Counted from the first letter of the stretch, positions 17,003 to 26,199 are shown. The stretch: 64,000 nucleotides of DNA from Palsa-513 sp036510225 (GCA_036510225.1 DATCEH010000097.1:1-64000); one strand, 5' to 3'. Notes: generated from the sequence alone by a model not told the origin. Translations and numbers: made by a program.

Positions 17003-18480
17003 CCGTGCACGGCTCGTCGACCGTTCGCGGCGCTCGCCGCCCCCGACACCCGGACCAACCTGCTGCCCCGAGGAACCGTCAATACGCCGGACCGCCGGCT
17101 GCCCTTCACGAAGAGGACCGCGAGTCGGTCCCAGTGACGAATCGCGACCGTCACGAACCGCCCTCCGGAGGTCGTGCTGGCGACCGTCTTGTAGCGGTCG
17201 TCGCCGGTTCCGCGTTGAGCGTCGACGCGTAGTCGTGCACCGCGCGGCACGCTCTCCACTGCAACTACCACACCGTCACGCCGAGACCGGACGCTGACCA
17301 CCCGCGGACGGACCGTCCATGGCTTAAGGGCGCCGGGAGATTTGGGCAGCGTCGTTTTGATCGGTGGCACAGCCGCCGGAGGCGGGACCTGACCTGCTTG
17401 AGTAGAGGCTGGCGGGGTTGCGATTGCGGCCTCGTACGCAGCCATGCCCTCGCTCACCACTATTCCGACGCCGCATGCGCGAAAGGCCGCAGCAGCGTCG
17501 AGGTTCCCGCCACTGACCACCGTGGATGTCAGGCAAGCTTCGGCCTCCGCTGCGGTCAGATTCGGGTCGTAAGCCCGCAGGCTCGCGAGAACGGCAGACA
17601 CAACGGCGGCTGCCTCGCTCGTACCTGATGCCCACGCGGGCGTCCCGTCGTCAGAAAACGCCGCGTCGATGCCGTCGCCTCCCCCGCCGGCTTCGCTCTG
17701 TGTTCCGCATCCGGGCGCCAGCAGTCCCAGAGCAGGACCGCGGTCACTCGACGCGCAGAACACACCCAGGTTGGCCGGGTTAGCGTCCGTTGCTCCCACA
17801 GCAAGGACTCCGTCGGTGGCAGCCGGAAACGCCACAGCGCCTCCCCCGTTGCCGGCGGCGCCAACAACGTCCACTCCGCGACCTCGGACGTCGGCAACGG
17901 CAAACGCCAGCGCTTCAGCGTCGACCTGACTCGGTTGGTCATCTGAACCCAGACTGAGATTTACGACAGACATACCAGTGACGCCGGTCGGACCATCAAT
18001 GCAGTGTTCGATCGAGTTGGCATATTCCGCGAACGCAAATGTGCTCTGTCCAGCGCCTAGGACCTTCAGGTTGAAGACCTTGACGCTCGTCGGCGCGATG
18101 CCGACCATTCCCCATCCGTTTACGGGCGCAGCCATGACCATGGCCATGTAGGTTCCGTGGCCGTCCGGGTGAGTCCCCGGCTGCAATGGTGGGGTGACCC
18201 TCGACAACTCGTCGGCCGTGTCTGTTCCCGGCTGTGTCGCGTAGGACCCGGCCAGGATCGGCGTCGTGTCCGGGTTTGGGTCCACCCCAGAGTCGACAAG
18301 GCAGACGATCCCCGGAGTAGCGGGTGGGGGCGCGTACTCGAGGAACTGGGCGTCGGCCGCGATCGCCTGGACCGTCGCCCCCGGAGCACCGACCTCGGCT
18401 CCGGCAGGTGACGTTGCCCACCACGGGCCAGCCGCCACGACGGCCAAGGCCCCGACTCCCAGGGTTCGACGGCGGATCAT
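16999..18480 (-). CDS. secreted subtilisin-like serine protease (S8)
   Basis: A 493-residue peptidase. The leader MIRRRTLGVGALAVVAAGP with RRRTLG is compatible with Tat export, cleavage near PAGA (residue about 28). The S8 catalytic set is complete: Asp63 in CLVDSGVD, His108 in DGHGTYMA, Asn211 in GAAGNGGG (oxyanion hole) and Ser288 in ASGTSEAA. Extra Cys pairs (160, 242/258, 305/334 region) suggest disulfides. There is no long pro-domain. Residues about 390-493 form a separate basic beta-rich module (RPRVVSVRSRRDGVVVAVE). It heads an operon in which each following gene overlaps by four bases, so the protease, a secreted Ig-repeat protein and a lipoprotein are made together, like a sheddase or processing unit. 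Confidence 0.9.
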   Translation of the reverse strand: MIRRRTLGVGALAVVAAGPWWATSPAGAEVGAPGATVQAIAADAQFLEYAPPPATPGIVCLVDSGVDPNPDTTPILAGSYATQPGTDTADELSRVTPPLQPGTHPDGHGTYMAMVMAAPVNGWGMVGIAPTSVKVFNLKVLGAGQSTFAFAEYANSIEHCIDGPTGVTGMSVVNLSLGSDDQPSQVDAEALAFAVADVRGRGVDVVGAAGNGGGAVAFPAATDGVLAVGATDANPANLGVFCASSDRGPALGLLAPGCGTQSEAGGGGDGIDAAFSDDGTPAWASGTSEAAAVVSAVLASLRAYDPNLTAAEAEACLTSTVVSGGNLDAAAAFRACGVGIVVSEGMAAYEAAIATPPASTQAGQVPPPAAVPPIKTTLPKSPGALKPWTVRPRVVSVRSRRDGVVVAVESVPRGARLRVDAQRGTGDDRYKTVASTTSGGRFVTVAIRHWDRLAVLFVKGSRRSGVLTVPRGSRLVRVSGAASAANGRRAVHG

Positions 18481-18496
18481 CGACTCGTCCTACGTC

Positions 18497-20269
18497 CTAC
18501 GGGTCCACCCGGACCGATCTCGATCGGCTGGCCGCCGCTTCATACGGGTAGCCCTTCACCCCAGCCGCAGGGATCGCGACCCGGAACTTGTAGATGATCG
18601 GGATTGTCGTGCGCTTCAGCGTGTACCGGTACACAAAGCTTCCGCTCTTGCCTCGAGCCCGTGTCTGGTCGAACGCACGCCATCGGCTGCCGTCCCGGTA
18701 CTCCACATTCAGGAGCAGCCCGTTGGCCGGGATATATCCCCCGTAGACCCGCCCCCGGTAGGTGATCGTGTGGCCGTTTCGCGTCCGCGTCGGCAGCACG
18801 GTCAGCGAGACCGAGGCCGCCACCAGAAGGTCGGCGCTCGCGCTCGCCGCCGGCGCCGCGTCGTCGGAGAACGCCTGATACGACAGCTTGATCGCCCGCG
18901 ACGGGCCGGCCCCGAACGCATAGGAGAACGACCCGTCCGCCGCCGTCCGGACCGAAGCCGATGTCGATCCGCGACCCCCGCCCTCCGGGGCGATCGCGAG
19001 TCCGATCAGCGCGTTCCCCACTCCGTGTCCGGCACACGTCAACGTGCCCGTGATCGTCGCGCCCTTGTTGAGCCCGACATGGATCGCCGTCGACTTGCCG
19101 AAGTCCGCGGCAAGCGTCGCGCTCTCGCAGGCGCCCGTTCCGTTCGGGAGGTGTCCCGCGGTCGGTCCGGTCGCACCCGTCGGACCTGTCGCACCCGTCG
19201 CCGGCGGCGTCGCCCCGGTCAGGCCGCCGCCCTGCGCCGAGATCGGGGCCACCGCGTTATGGGTCGTGATCGTTCCGCTGTAGACCGTCGCCGCGTTCCC
19301 GGCCGCGTCGTCGATCACGACCCGCATCGAATGGCTCCCGTCGGTCAGCTTGGTCGTGTCCAGGCTGACGTCGCCGGTCAGCGCCGTCTTGCACGGAACC
19401 TGGTAGAGGAAGTCTCGGAGACCGTCGGTCGCCTGACCGACCGTCTGGCAGTGACCCCCGTTCTGATCGAGGACCGCGCCGTAGACCTGCGACCCGTCGA
19501 CGAGCACCGACGCCGAGTAGATCCCGCTTCCGGTGTCGGCCGCGTCGAACACGATGTCCTGTGCGCCGCTCAGCGTCCCGCCGGCCACCAGCGGCCCGCG
19601 GACGTTCGAAACCGTCGGATCCGTGTCGTCCTCGAGGGTCAGGTCTGCCGCGTAGAGATCCGCCTCGGCCGCGTAGCCCGGGTAGGCCGGACACGACGCT
19701 CCCGGAGCCCCGCCGCAGTCGGCCGACATGTAGAGATGGCTCGACCCGCTGATGTGGCCGGCCGGGACGTTCTCGTGGTTGCTCGCGCTGAACCCGCCGT
19801 TGTTCGTCCCGACCTGGCTGCACCCCAGCAGGGCCTGGCAGTCGTCGAAGACGTCGCCCGCGTCGTAGAGGAAGTTCGGCGCGTAGAGCGCCGTCACATA
19901 GCCCGAGTTGGCTCCCACCCCACCCGGCGTCCCCTCGTGCCGGTAGAGCGACGCCGACCCAATCGTCAGACCCGGGGCCACGCTGAACGACCACAGCGCG
20001 TAGTCGGTGTCCGCCGCGTGGGGGATCTGGCCGTTGAGGCCGGCGGTCAGCGCGTAGGTCGTCGTTCCCGCGCAGTCGTTGATCGCGTCCGCGTCCGGAC
20101 CGCTCGCCGACCCGGTCCAACCGTCGGTCGGCGCGACGTTCCCGTTCGGTGTGTGACACGAGTACGCATGAAAGCTCCCCGCCGCCGCCAGAGCCGGTGA
20201 GAAGCCGATCCCGAGCCCCAGCCCGATGCCGACCAGCACGGCCGCTCGCCTTTCTCGCTGCATCGACAT
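18497..20269 (-). CDS. secreted Ig-like protein with short collagen-like linker
   Basis: A 590-residue exported protein. The ATG at 20269 (MSMQRERRAAVL) is chosen because AGGAGG lies seven bases upstream and it starts a signal peptide ending near ALAAA; the longer frame adds a non-signal leader. Residues about 30-225 are a Cys-rich beta domain opening with SFHAYSCHTPNG, similar in style to the first domain of the 15089-17002 protein. An Ig-like module with DDAAGNAATVYSG follows (about 230-355), then GATGPTGATGPT linker, then two carboxypeptidase-regulatory-like/Ig modules to the end. It precedes the subtilase by 16 bases, so the operon may begin here. Possibly a cell-surface adhesin or matrix component. 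Confidence 0.8.
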   Translation of the reverse strand: MSMQRERRAAVLVGIGLGLGIGFSPALAAAGSFHAYSCHTPNGNVAPTDGWTGSASGPDADAINDCAGTTTYALTAGLNGQIPHAADTDYALWSFSVAPGLTIGSASLYRHEGTPGGVGANSGYVTALYAPNFLYDAGDVFDDCQALLGCSQVGTNNGGFSASNHENVPAGHISGSSHLYMSADCGGAPGASCPAYPGYAAEADLYAADLTLEDDTDPTVSNVRGPLVAGGTLSGAQDIVFDAADTGSGIYSASVLVDGSQVYGAVLDQNGGHCQTVGQATDGLRDFLYQVPCKTALTGDVSLDTTKLTDGSHSMRVVIDDAAGNAATVYSGTITTHNAVAPISAQGGGLTGATPPATGATGPTGATGPTAGHLPNGTGACESATLAADFGKSTAIHVGLNKGATITGTLTCAGHGVGNALIGLAIAPEGGGRGSTSASVRTAADGSFSYAFGAGPSRAIKLSYQAFSDDAAPAASASADLLVAASVSLTVLPTRTRNGHTITYRGRVYGGYIPANGLLLNVEYRDGSRWRAFDQTRARGKSGSFVYRYTLKRTTIPIIYKFRVAIPAAGVKGYPYEAAASRSRSVRVDP

Positions 20270-20387
20270 CCGGGTTCCTCCTCGGTTCGGCTCACGCCGC
20301 TGAGTCTCCGGCGGACACTTCGGGCCGCCGCTGCATGTGTCTCCGACCCCGTCCGCCGGACGGGACACGCCCACTCAAACTTTTTTG

Positions 20388-20415
20388 AGCATAGCCCGGT
20401 TCTGCGCCCGTCGAA
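20388..20415 (-). promoter_or_regulatory. putative promoter for the secreted Ig/protease operon
   Basis: On the minus strand TTCGAC, a 16-base spacer and TATGCT fit a -35/-10 pair about 110 bases before the start at 20269. A short stem (CTCAAA/TTTGAG) with an A/T-rich loop follows in the leader. The match is imperfect and the assignment is tentative. Confidence 0.35.
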
Positions 20416-20471
20416 CCGGATTCGCCGTCCAGCAGAGATCACGCGTACCCGCGCGCTCCACTCAGCCGGGA

Positions 20472-21305
20472 TCACGCGTATCGTCGGGCTACGCGCTCCA
20501 CCGATGACGCGTAGCCGCCGCCGAACAGGACGGCGTGGACGAGCAGCGGGAAGAGCTGCCACAGCCCGACCCGCTCGTCCCATCCGTCGGCCGGCGGCCA
20601 GACCTCGGAGTAGGCGTCGAGGAACCGCGGGCCGGGCCCCCCGAACAGGGCGAGCATCGCCAGATCGACCTCGCGGTGCCCGCCGTAGGCCGCCGGGTCG
20701 ATCAGCCACGGCCGGCCGTCGCGGCCGGCGAGCACGTTGCCCGACCAGAGATCCCCGTGGAGCCGGGCGACCGGCTCGCTCGGCCCGGCGAGCTCGTCGA
20801 TCCGGTCGCAGACCCGCTCGACCGCACGCGCTCCGCTCCCCGAAAGCCCGGCCCGGCCGATCAGCGGGCGCAGGCGCCGCTCGGCGTAGAAGGCGCCCCA
20901 GCCGTCGGACGGGTCGTTCGACAGGCTGATCGAACCGATCCGCAGCGGCTGGGGTCCGCCGAAGTCCTCGGCGCCGGCCCGGTGGACACCCGCCAACCCC
21001 CGTCCGAGCTCCTCCTCCCCGGCCCGGTCGAGCCGGCCGGCGGCAATCCACTCGAGGGCGAGGAAGTCCTCCCCGACCCCGACCACCTCCGGAACCCGGA
21101 GCCCGCCGGGCTCCCCGAGCCACCGAAGGCCGCCGGCCTCCGTCGCGTACTCGCCGTCCCCCGGGTTCCTACGCGTCTTGACGAAGACGTCCCGGCCACC
21201 GTCGAGCCTGACCCGCCACGCCTCGTTGATGTCACCACCGCCGACCCGCTCGGCCGAGCCGACCTTCCCGCCGAGTCGGCGGAGGATCTCAGGCGACAGG
21301 CTCAC
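20472..21305 (-). CDS. fructosamine kinase family protein
   Basis: A 277-residue cytoplasmic kinase of the fructosamine-3-kinase family, which phosphorylates sugars attached to protein lysines so that they fall off spontaneously. Visible features: GGGDINEAWRV nucleotide loop (22-32), VFVKTRR with the ATP-binding Lys, DFLALEWI hinge, catalytic loop HGDLWSGN and metal-binding LIDPAAYGG. Length and motif order match the family. Its start lies 17 bases inside the end of the upstream low-molecular-weight phosphatase gene. In other bacteria this kinase sits next to such phosphatases, and family members act on ribulosamines or erythrulosamines rather than fructosamines, so that is the likeliest substrate here. 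Confidence 0.92.
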   Translation of the reverse strand: MSLSPEILRRLGGKVGSAERVGGGDINEAWRVRLDGGRDVFVKTRRNPGDGEYATEAGGLRWLGEPGGLRVPEVVGVGEDFLALEWIAAGRLDRAGEEELGRGLAGVHRAGAEDFGGPQPLRIGSISLSNDPSDGWGAFYAERRLRPLIGRAGLSGSGARAVERVCDRIDELAGPSEPVARLHGDLWSGNVLAGRDGRPWLIDPAAYGGHREVDLAMLALFGGPGPRFLDAYSEVWPPADGWDERVGLWQLFPLLVHAVLFGGGYASSVERVARRYA

Positions 21306-21774
21306 GCCGGCGCAACTCGTCGATCAGCCCTCTGCAGGCGGCCTCGATCAGCTCGAGCGCGTGGCTGAAGCCCCGCGGGCCTCCCTCGTAGGGATCCGGC
21401 ACATCCAGGTTCCATTCGGCCGAGCTGGCCGGGTCGAACTCCCGCAGCAGGCGCACCTTCTCGGCCGCGGCACCACCCGGGGCCATCCCGAGGAGCTCGG
21501 ACGCGTTGAAGCGATCCATCGCGAGGATCATGTCGAAGTCGTCGAAATCCGCGCCGGTGACCTGGCGGGCCCTGCCCGACAGCTCGAACCCGCCCTTGAG
21601 GGCCGCAGCCGTAGCCCGGGGATCCGGCTTTGCCCCGACGTGCCACGCTCCGGTCCCGGCGCTGTCGAGCTCGATCCGGTCGGCGAGGCCAGCCTCGCCG
21701 ACCAGCTTTCGCATCACGCCCTCGGCCGTCGGCGACCGGCAGATGTTTCCGAGGCAGACGAACAGCACGCGCAC
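21289..21774 (-). CDS. low-molecular-weight protein-tyrosine-phosphatase family protein
   Basis: A 161-residue phosphatase. The P-loop CLGNICRS places the nucleophile at Cys7 and the phosphate-binding Arg at 13; the general acid Asp lies in DVPDPYEGG near the C-terminus. Family members can dephosphorylate phosphotyrosine, but one branch (known from work on the human enzyme) removes the 5-phosphate from protein-bound ribulosamines, producing the substrate of fructosamine-kinase-related enzymes. The 17-base overlap with exactly such a kinase argues for the deglycation role over signalling. A GTG/ATG choice is not at issue: ATG 21774 starts directly with the conserved MRVLFVC. Confidence 0.93.
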   Translation of the reverse strand: MRVLFVCLGNICRSPTAEGVMRKLVGEAGLADRIELDSAGTGAWHVGAKPDPRATAAALKGGFELSGRARQVTGADFDDFDMILAMDRFNASELLGMAPGGAAAEKVRLLREFDPASSAEWNLDVPDPYEGGPRGFSHALELIEAACRGLIDELRRREPVA

Positions 21775-21811
21775 CGGGCCGACCCTACAGCCCGGTGCGC
21801 GCTGACATCTC

Positions 21812-23713
21812 TCAGACCGGGCTCTTGACCGCCGTCAGGCGCCCCGGCTGGACGATCACCTGGCGGTTGCCGCCGGCATCCGTCACCTGGACATCGATGT
21901 CGACCGGCACGCTCTTGAGCTGCTCGATCCGCGTCAGCTTCTCCGGCGACAGCTGGCCGATCGCCACGCCCAGCTTGCCCTTGGCCAGCTGGTAGGCGAA
22001 CGTGATGAACGTCACCCGGGCCAGCGTCGCGTGCTTGCCCAACGTCGACGGGTTGATCTTGTTGATCGTCCGCAGCTTCACCGTCCCGGCGCAGTCCTGC
22101 CCGGTGATCGACTTGCAGAAGATCGACAGGCGCACCTGGCCCTTGCGCCGACCCGTGGTCCCGACCTGGACGTTCGTGGTCGAGATCCGCAGCAGCCCCT
22201 TGCTGCTGCCGTTCTGGATGATCACCGTCGTCGGTGCCTTGCTCGCAGCCGTCACCGGACCGGGAGGGCCGGTCGCCCCAGCCGCACCAGCCGCGCCCGC
22301 CGGACCAACCGCCCCAGCCGCGCCCGCCGGACCAACCGGACCAGCCGCGCCCGCGGCACCGGGAGCGCCCGTAGGACCGGTCAGGCCGACAGGTCCGACC
22401 GGACCTGTCGGGCCGGGCCCGCTCTGGGGCGGCGTCGTGAACGTGACCACCCCGCCGAGCGTCGTGCCGAGGGCGTTGTTGGCGACCAGCTGGACGAAGT
22501 ACGTCGTCGATGGCGTCAGGCCTCCGACCGGCTCGGTCAACGGCTGGACCGCCATGTCACCGTCGCCGGCCGACCGAGTCGTGCTCACGGTGAGCGACGT
22601 CGCGCTTGTCCCGTACTCGTAGAAGTACGTCGTCGCCGGCCCGTTCGGTGTGACCGAGCCGTTGAGGTCGGCCGTCGTCGCGCTGATCGGACCGACTGGG
22701 AGCGTCGTCGCCGACGGCGCGCAATTGGTGTTGAAGGTCGCGTCATCCCCGTGGGCACCGCCCGACGAGTTCGACGCGAAGATCCGGAAGTGGTAGGTCG
22801 TGCAGGCGGCAAGACCCGTGACCGGAACGAAGACCTCGACCGGAATCGACCCGGATCCCGCCGGTGCGTCCGGGATCGGCACGGTCGTCCCGTAGGCGGT
22901 CGTCGTGCCGAAGTCGAAGTGATAGGTCGTCGGCAGCCCTTCCGGGTTGACGAGAGCGTTGATCTCGGCCTTGTTGCTGGTGATCCCGTCCGCCTCGAGC
23001 GTCTCGACCTGCGGCGGGCCGCCGGTCGGCGTGCCGTCGGCGATCTTCAGGCCGACGTTGTCGTAGTTGACGGTGACCGACCCGAGCGCCGCCTGGAGCA
23101 GGGTCGACGTGAAGACCGTCGTCAGGTCGATGTGGTAGGAGTGGCCGGCGATCACGTCACCGGTCGGGACGATCGACGCGTGGGTCGTAAAGCCCGTGGC
23201 GCAGGTCTTCGTGACGAGGAACAGCGGTCCGCAGCTGAGCGTCTCGTTGTAGAGCTGGGTCGTCGTGCTCGTCGTCTCGTCGATCAGGTTCGCGGTCGTC
23301 GTCGCGGAGCCGCCGATGTCGAGCAGGGCGGCGATCTGGGCCTGGTCGTCAAGCGTGAAGCTGGCCGCCGCGACCGGTCCGGTGACCGTGAACGAAGGGG
23401 AGCTGAAGGTGCTCGTGCCCGTGGCGAGGTCCAGCACGTTGGCTGCCGTCTCGTAGGTCGACTCGAGCGACCCGGCCGGGTTGCCGGTCGTCGCGTCGAC
23501 GCCGTTGGTGATCGTGCAGAGGGCGTTCGGCAGGATGAAGAGCAGCGTGCACGAGTGGTTCGTATCGGTCCAGCCTTCGGACCCGCCGCTGAACTGGCTC
23601 GGCAGCGCGCCGCCTCCGGGGTACGTCGTATCGGCGCTCGCAGCGGCTGGCATCATCAGCAGCGCCCCCGCGATCACGCCCAGGACAAGTCTCAACGATC
23701 CCTGTTTCGACAT
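21812..23713 (-). CDS. secreted FN3-like protein with collagen-like region
   Basis: A 633-residue exported protein. ATG 23713 (MSKQGSLRLVLGV) is preferred over the frame start at 23800 since it begins a signal peptide (cleavage near ASADT) and has GGAG just upstream. Residues about 30-235 form a beta-sandwich of carbohydrate-binding style with two Cys pairs; about 240-435 hold two FN3-like modules with the typical GTTTAYG and YGTSATS phrases seen in bacterial surface proteins; about 438-495 is a collagen-like (Gly-X-Y) stretch rich in GPAGAAGA; the last 130 residues are a folded C-terminal module with one Cys pair and no sorting signal. Probably a surface or matrix fibre protein. It lies 111 bases downstream of lepA. 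Confidence 0.82.
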   Translation of the reverse strand: MSKQGSLRLVLGVIAGALLMMPAAASADTTYPGGGALPSQFSGGSEGWTDTNHSCTLLFILPNALCTITNGVDATTGNPAGSLESTYETAANVLDLATGTSTFSSPSFTVTGPVAAASFTLDDQAQIAALLDIGGSATTTANLIDETTSTTTQLYNETLSCGPLFLVTKTCATGFTTHASIVPTGDVIAGHSYHIDLTTVFTSTLLQAALGSVTVNYDNVGLKIADGTPTGGPPQVETLEADGITSNKAEINALVNPEGLPTTYHFDFGTTTAYGTTVPIPDAPAGSGSIPVEVFVPVTGLAACTTYHFRIFASNSSGGAHGDDATFNTNCAPSATTLPVGPISATTADLNGSVTPNGPATTYFYEYGTSATSLTVSTTRSAGDGDMAVQPLTEPVGGLTPSTTYFVQLVANNALGTTLGGVVTFTTPPQSGPGPTGPVGPVGLTGPTGAPGAAGAAGPVGPAGAAGAVGPAGAAGAAGATGPPGPVTAASKAPTTVIIQNGSSKGLLRISTTNVQVGTTGRRKGQVRLSIFCKSITGQDCAGTVKLRTINKINPSTLGKHATLARVTFITFAYQLAKGKLGVAIGQLSPEKLTRIEQLKSVPVDIDVQVTDAGGNRQVIVQPGRLTAVKSPV

Positions 23714-23824
23714 GCTTCTCCACCCTCTCGTAACCGATTCCCAGTGATCCGACCGCCTCCCATGAGACGCACGGCGGCCGAAGATCGCGTATTGAAACAC
23801 AACGGACGAGCTTCGTAAAGGCCT

Positions 23825-25630
23825 TCAGCGGTCACCGAGCTCGAGCACGGCGAGAAAGGCCTCCTGCGGGACCTCGACGCGGCCGATCTGCTTCATCCGC
23901 TTCTTGCCCTCCTTCTGCTTGGAGAGGAGCTTCTTCTTGCGGCTGATGTCCCCGCCGTAGCACTTGGCGATGACGTCCTTGCGGTAGGCCTTGACCGTCT
24001 CCCGGGCGATCACGTGCGCGCCGATCGCCGCCTGGATCGGGACGTCGTACTGCTGGCGGGGGATCTTCTTGCGCAGCCGCTCGGTCAGCATCCGCCCGAG
24101 GTCGTAGGCCTTGTCCCTGTGCGTGATCATCGACAGCGCGTCGACCTGGTCGCCGGCCAGCAGGACGTCGAGGCGGACGAGATTCGACGGGTGCATCCCG
24201 GTCAGGTCGTAGTCGAGCGACGCGTAGCCACGCGTGCGGGACTTCAGCTGGTCGAAGAAGTCGAGCACGATCTCGGCGAGCGGGAGGTCATAGGTCAGCT
24301 GGACGCGATCTGACGAGAGGAAGTGCATGTCGACGTGGGTGCCCCGCCGGTCGAGGCAGAGCTCCATGATCACGCCGATGTACTCCTTCGGCGTGATGAT
24401 CGTCGCCCGGATGTACGGCTCGCGGATCTCGGCGATCCGCATCGGGTCGGGCATGTCTGAGGGGTTGTGGACCTCGAGCTCGTCGCCGTTGGTCAGGGTG
24501 ACCTCGAAGCCGACCGACGGCATCGTCGTCAACAGCTCGAGGTCGTACTCCCGCTCGAGCCGCTCCCGGACGATGTCCATGTGCAGCAGACCGAGGAAAC
24601 CCGCCCGAAAGCCGAACCCCAGCGCGTCAGACGTCTCCGGCTCCCAGGAGAGCGCGGCATCATTCAAAGTCAATTTCTCGAGGGCGTCGCGCAACTCCGG
24701 GAAGCGCTCGGAGTCGATCGGGAAGAGGCCGCAGAAGACCATCGGCTTGACCTCCCGGTAGCCGGGCAGGGCCTCGGTTGCCGGGTTCGCCTTCGTCGTC
24801 AGGGTGTCGCCGACCCGCAGCTGGGTGACGTCCTTGATCCCCGTGATCAGGTAGCCGACCTCGCCGGCGGCGAGCTGACCTGAGGAGACCATCTGCGGCG
24901 AGAAGAAGCCGACGTCGTCGATCTCGGCCTGCGTCCCCCCCGCCATCGCCCGGATCGCCGCGCCCTTCCGAAAGACGCCGTCGACGACGCGGATGTACGC
25001 GACGACGCCGCGGTACTGGTCGAACTCCGAGTCGAAGATCAGGGCCCTCGCCGGCGCGTCGAGGTCGCCGGCGGGCGGCGGGATCCGCTCGACGACGCGC
25101 TCGAGGATCTCCGCGACGCCGGCGCCGGTCTTGCCCGAGATCCGCAGGATCTCCTCGCCGGGATCGCCGAGCAGGTCGTGGATCTCCTCGGCGACGCGCT
25201 CGGGCTCGGCCCCGGGCAGATCGATCTTGTTGAGGCAGGGGATCAGCTCGAGCCCGGCCTCGACGGCCATGTACGTGTTCGCGAGGGTCTGGGCCTCGAC
25301 GCCCTGGGAGGCGTCGACGACCAGCACGGCGCCCTCGCAGGCGGCGAGCGAGCGGGAGACCTCGTAGGTGAAGTCGACGTGGCCGGGCGTGTCGATCAGC
25401 TGGAGCTGGTAGGCCTGGCCATCCCTCGCCGTGTAGTTGACCCTTACGGCTTGGGCCTTGATCGTGATCCCCCGCTCGCGCTCGAGGTCCATCGAGTCGA
25501 GCACCTGCGCGCGCATCGCCCGGGCATCGACCGTGTGGGTCAGCTCGAGGATCCGGTCGGCCAGCGTCGACTTCCCGTGGTCGATGTGGGCGATGATCGA
25601 GAAGTTGCGGATGTGTGCTTGATCGGCCAT
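23825..25630 (-). CDS. lepA: elongation factor 4 (LepA), ribosome back-translocase
   Basis: A 601-residue translational GTPase that binds stalled ribosomes and has a role in initiation/back-translocation. The G1 box AHIDHGKST follows directly after the start (MADQAHIRNFSII), G3 is DTPGHVDF, and G4 is NKIDLPGA; the C-terminal domain with the KKLLSKQKEGKKRMK signature unique to LepA is present. ATG 25630 aligns with the conserved start, while the frame extends 12 bases to a GTG; neither has a clear ribosome site, but overall length fits. It sits downstream of a degraded toxin-antitoxin pair and upstream of a collagen-like protein gene. Confidence 0.97.
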   Translation of the reverse strand: MADQAHIRNFSIIAHIDHGKSTLADRILELTHTVDARAMRAQVLDSMDLERERGITIKAQAVRVNYTARDGQAYQLQLIDTPGHVDFTYEVSRSLAACEGAVLVVDASQGVEAQTLANTYMAVEAGLELIPCLNKIDLPGAEPERVAEEIHDLLGDPGEEILRISGKTGAGVAEILERVVERIPPPAGDLDAPARALIFDSEFDQYRGVVAYIRVVDGVFRKGAAIRAMAGGTQAEIDDVGFFSPQMVSSGQLAAGEVGYLITGIKDVTQLRVGDTLTTKANPATEALPGYREVKPMVFCGLFPIDSERFPELRDALEKLTLNDAALSWEPETSDALGFGFRAGFLGLLHMDIVRERLEREYDLELLTTMPSVGFEVTLTNGDELEVHNPSDMPDPMRIAEIREPYIRATIITPKEYIGVIMELCLDRRGTHVDMHFLSSDRVQLTYDLPLAEIVLDFFDQLKSRTRGYASLDYDLTGMHPSNLVRLDVLLAGDQVDALSMITHRDKAYDLGRMLTERLRKKIPRQQYDVPIQAAIGAHVIARETVKAYRKDVIAKCYGGDISRKKKLLSKQKEGKKRMKQIGRVEVPQEAFLAVLELGDR

Positions 25631-25784
25631 TTTTCGGAGCACTTTCGGAGAGTTCGGCCATGCAAGCGGTTCCGCTGGACGTCAAGCGGGAGTCGAGCGA
25701 GGCGAGGCATACAGGGTAGGCGGTCTGGTGGCAGGATCTCCGTCCGCGACCGGCCCGGGCGCCCGGCCTGGGTCGACTGGTGCG

Positions 25785-26199
25785 CTACGAGCGCTCGCGC
25801 ACCCGCGGCGCACCGAGCGACGCGCGTGCGGCCGACGCGAGCCCGCCGTCGGCAGTCATCAGGAGCGGGTCATCCAAGGCCTCGGCGAGCGCGAGGTAGG
25901 CGGCGTCATAGGCCGTGAGGTTGTGCCGGAGTTGCCACACCCGGGCGCGTAGAGGTGCGTGCGGATAGCGGATCACGCGGGCGTCGGCGAGGTCGCTGGC
26001 CGCCTCGGTAGCCCGTTGGTCGCTGACCACGCCGGCGCGCGCGAGCCGCCGCAGCGCATTCAGTGTCTCGAGCTCGATCAGCTCCGGAGCGTGGAGCGGC
26101 GCCTGGTCGGCGATCGCAAGCTCCGACTCCAGCGCGGCGACGGTCGCCTCCCGGCCGAGCAGGAAAGTCGGTCAGGACGCTCGCGTCCAGCACGATCAC
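25785..26199 (-). pseudogene. VapC-type PIN toxin with +1 frameshift
   Basis: From GTG 26199 the sequence encodes VIVLDASVLTDF, the canonical N-terminal strand of a PIN RNase with the first catalytic Asp. Right after, at the run of three T on the minus strand (26164-26166), the frame jumps: the true continuation LLGREATVAALESELAIAD and on to NLTAYDAAYLALAEAL, LLMTADGGLA and the stop at 25785 lies in another frame. Removing one T restores a complete 137-residue VapC with all acidic residues. GTG overlaps the stop of the antitoxin gene by four bases. As written, toxin would not be made; the lesion is in a homopolymer, so it may be an error in the sequence. Confidence 0.75.

Noticed and set aside
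20374..20392. CTCAAA/TTTGAG hairpin as terminator of the fructosamine kinase gene
   Set aside because: Six-base stem only, no T run in the right direction, and it overlaps a candidate promoter.
22250..22400. Short repeats as a CRISPR array
   Set aside because: They are codon repeats of the collagen-like region with a 9-base period.
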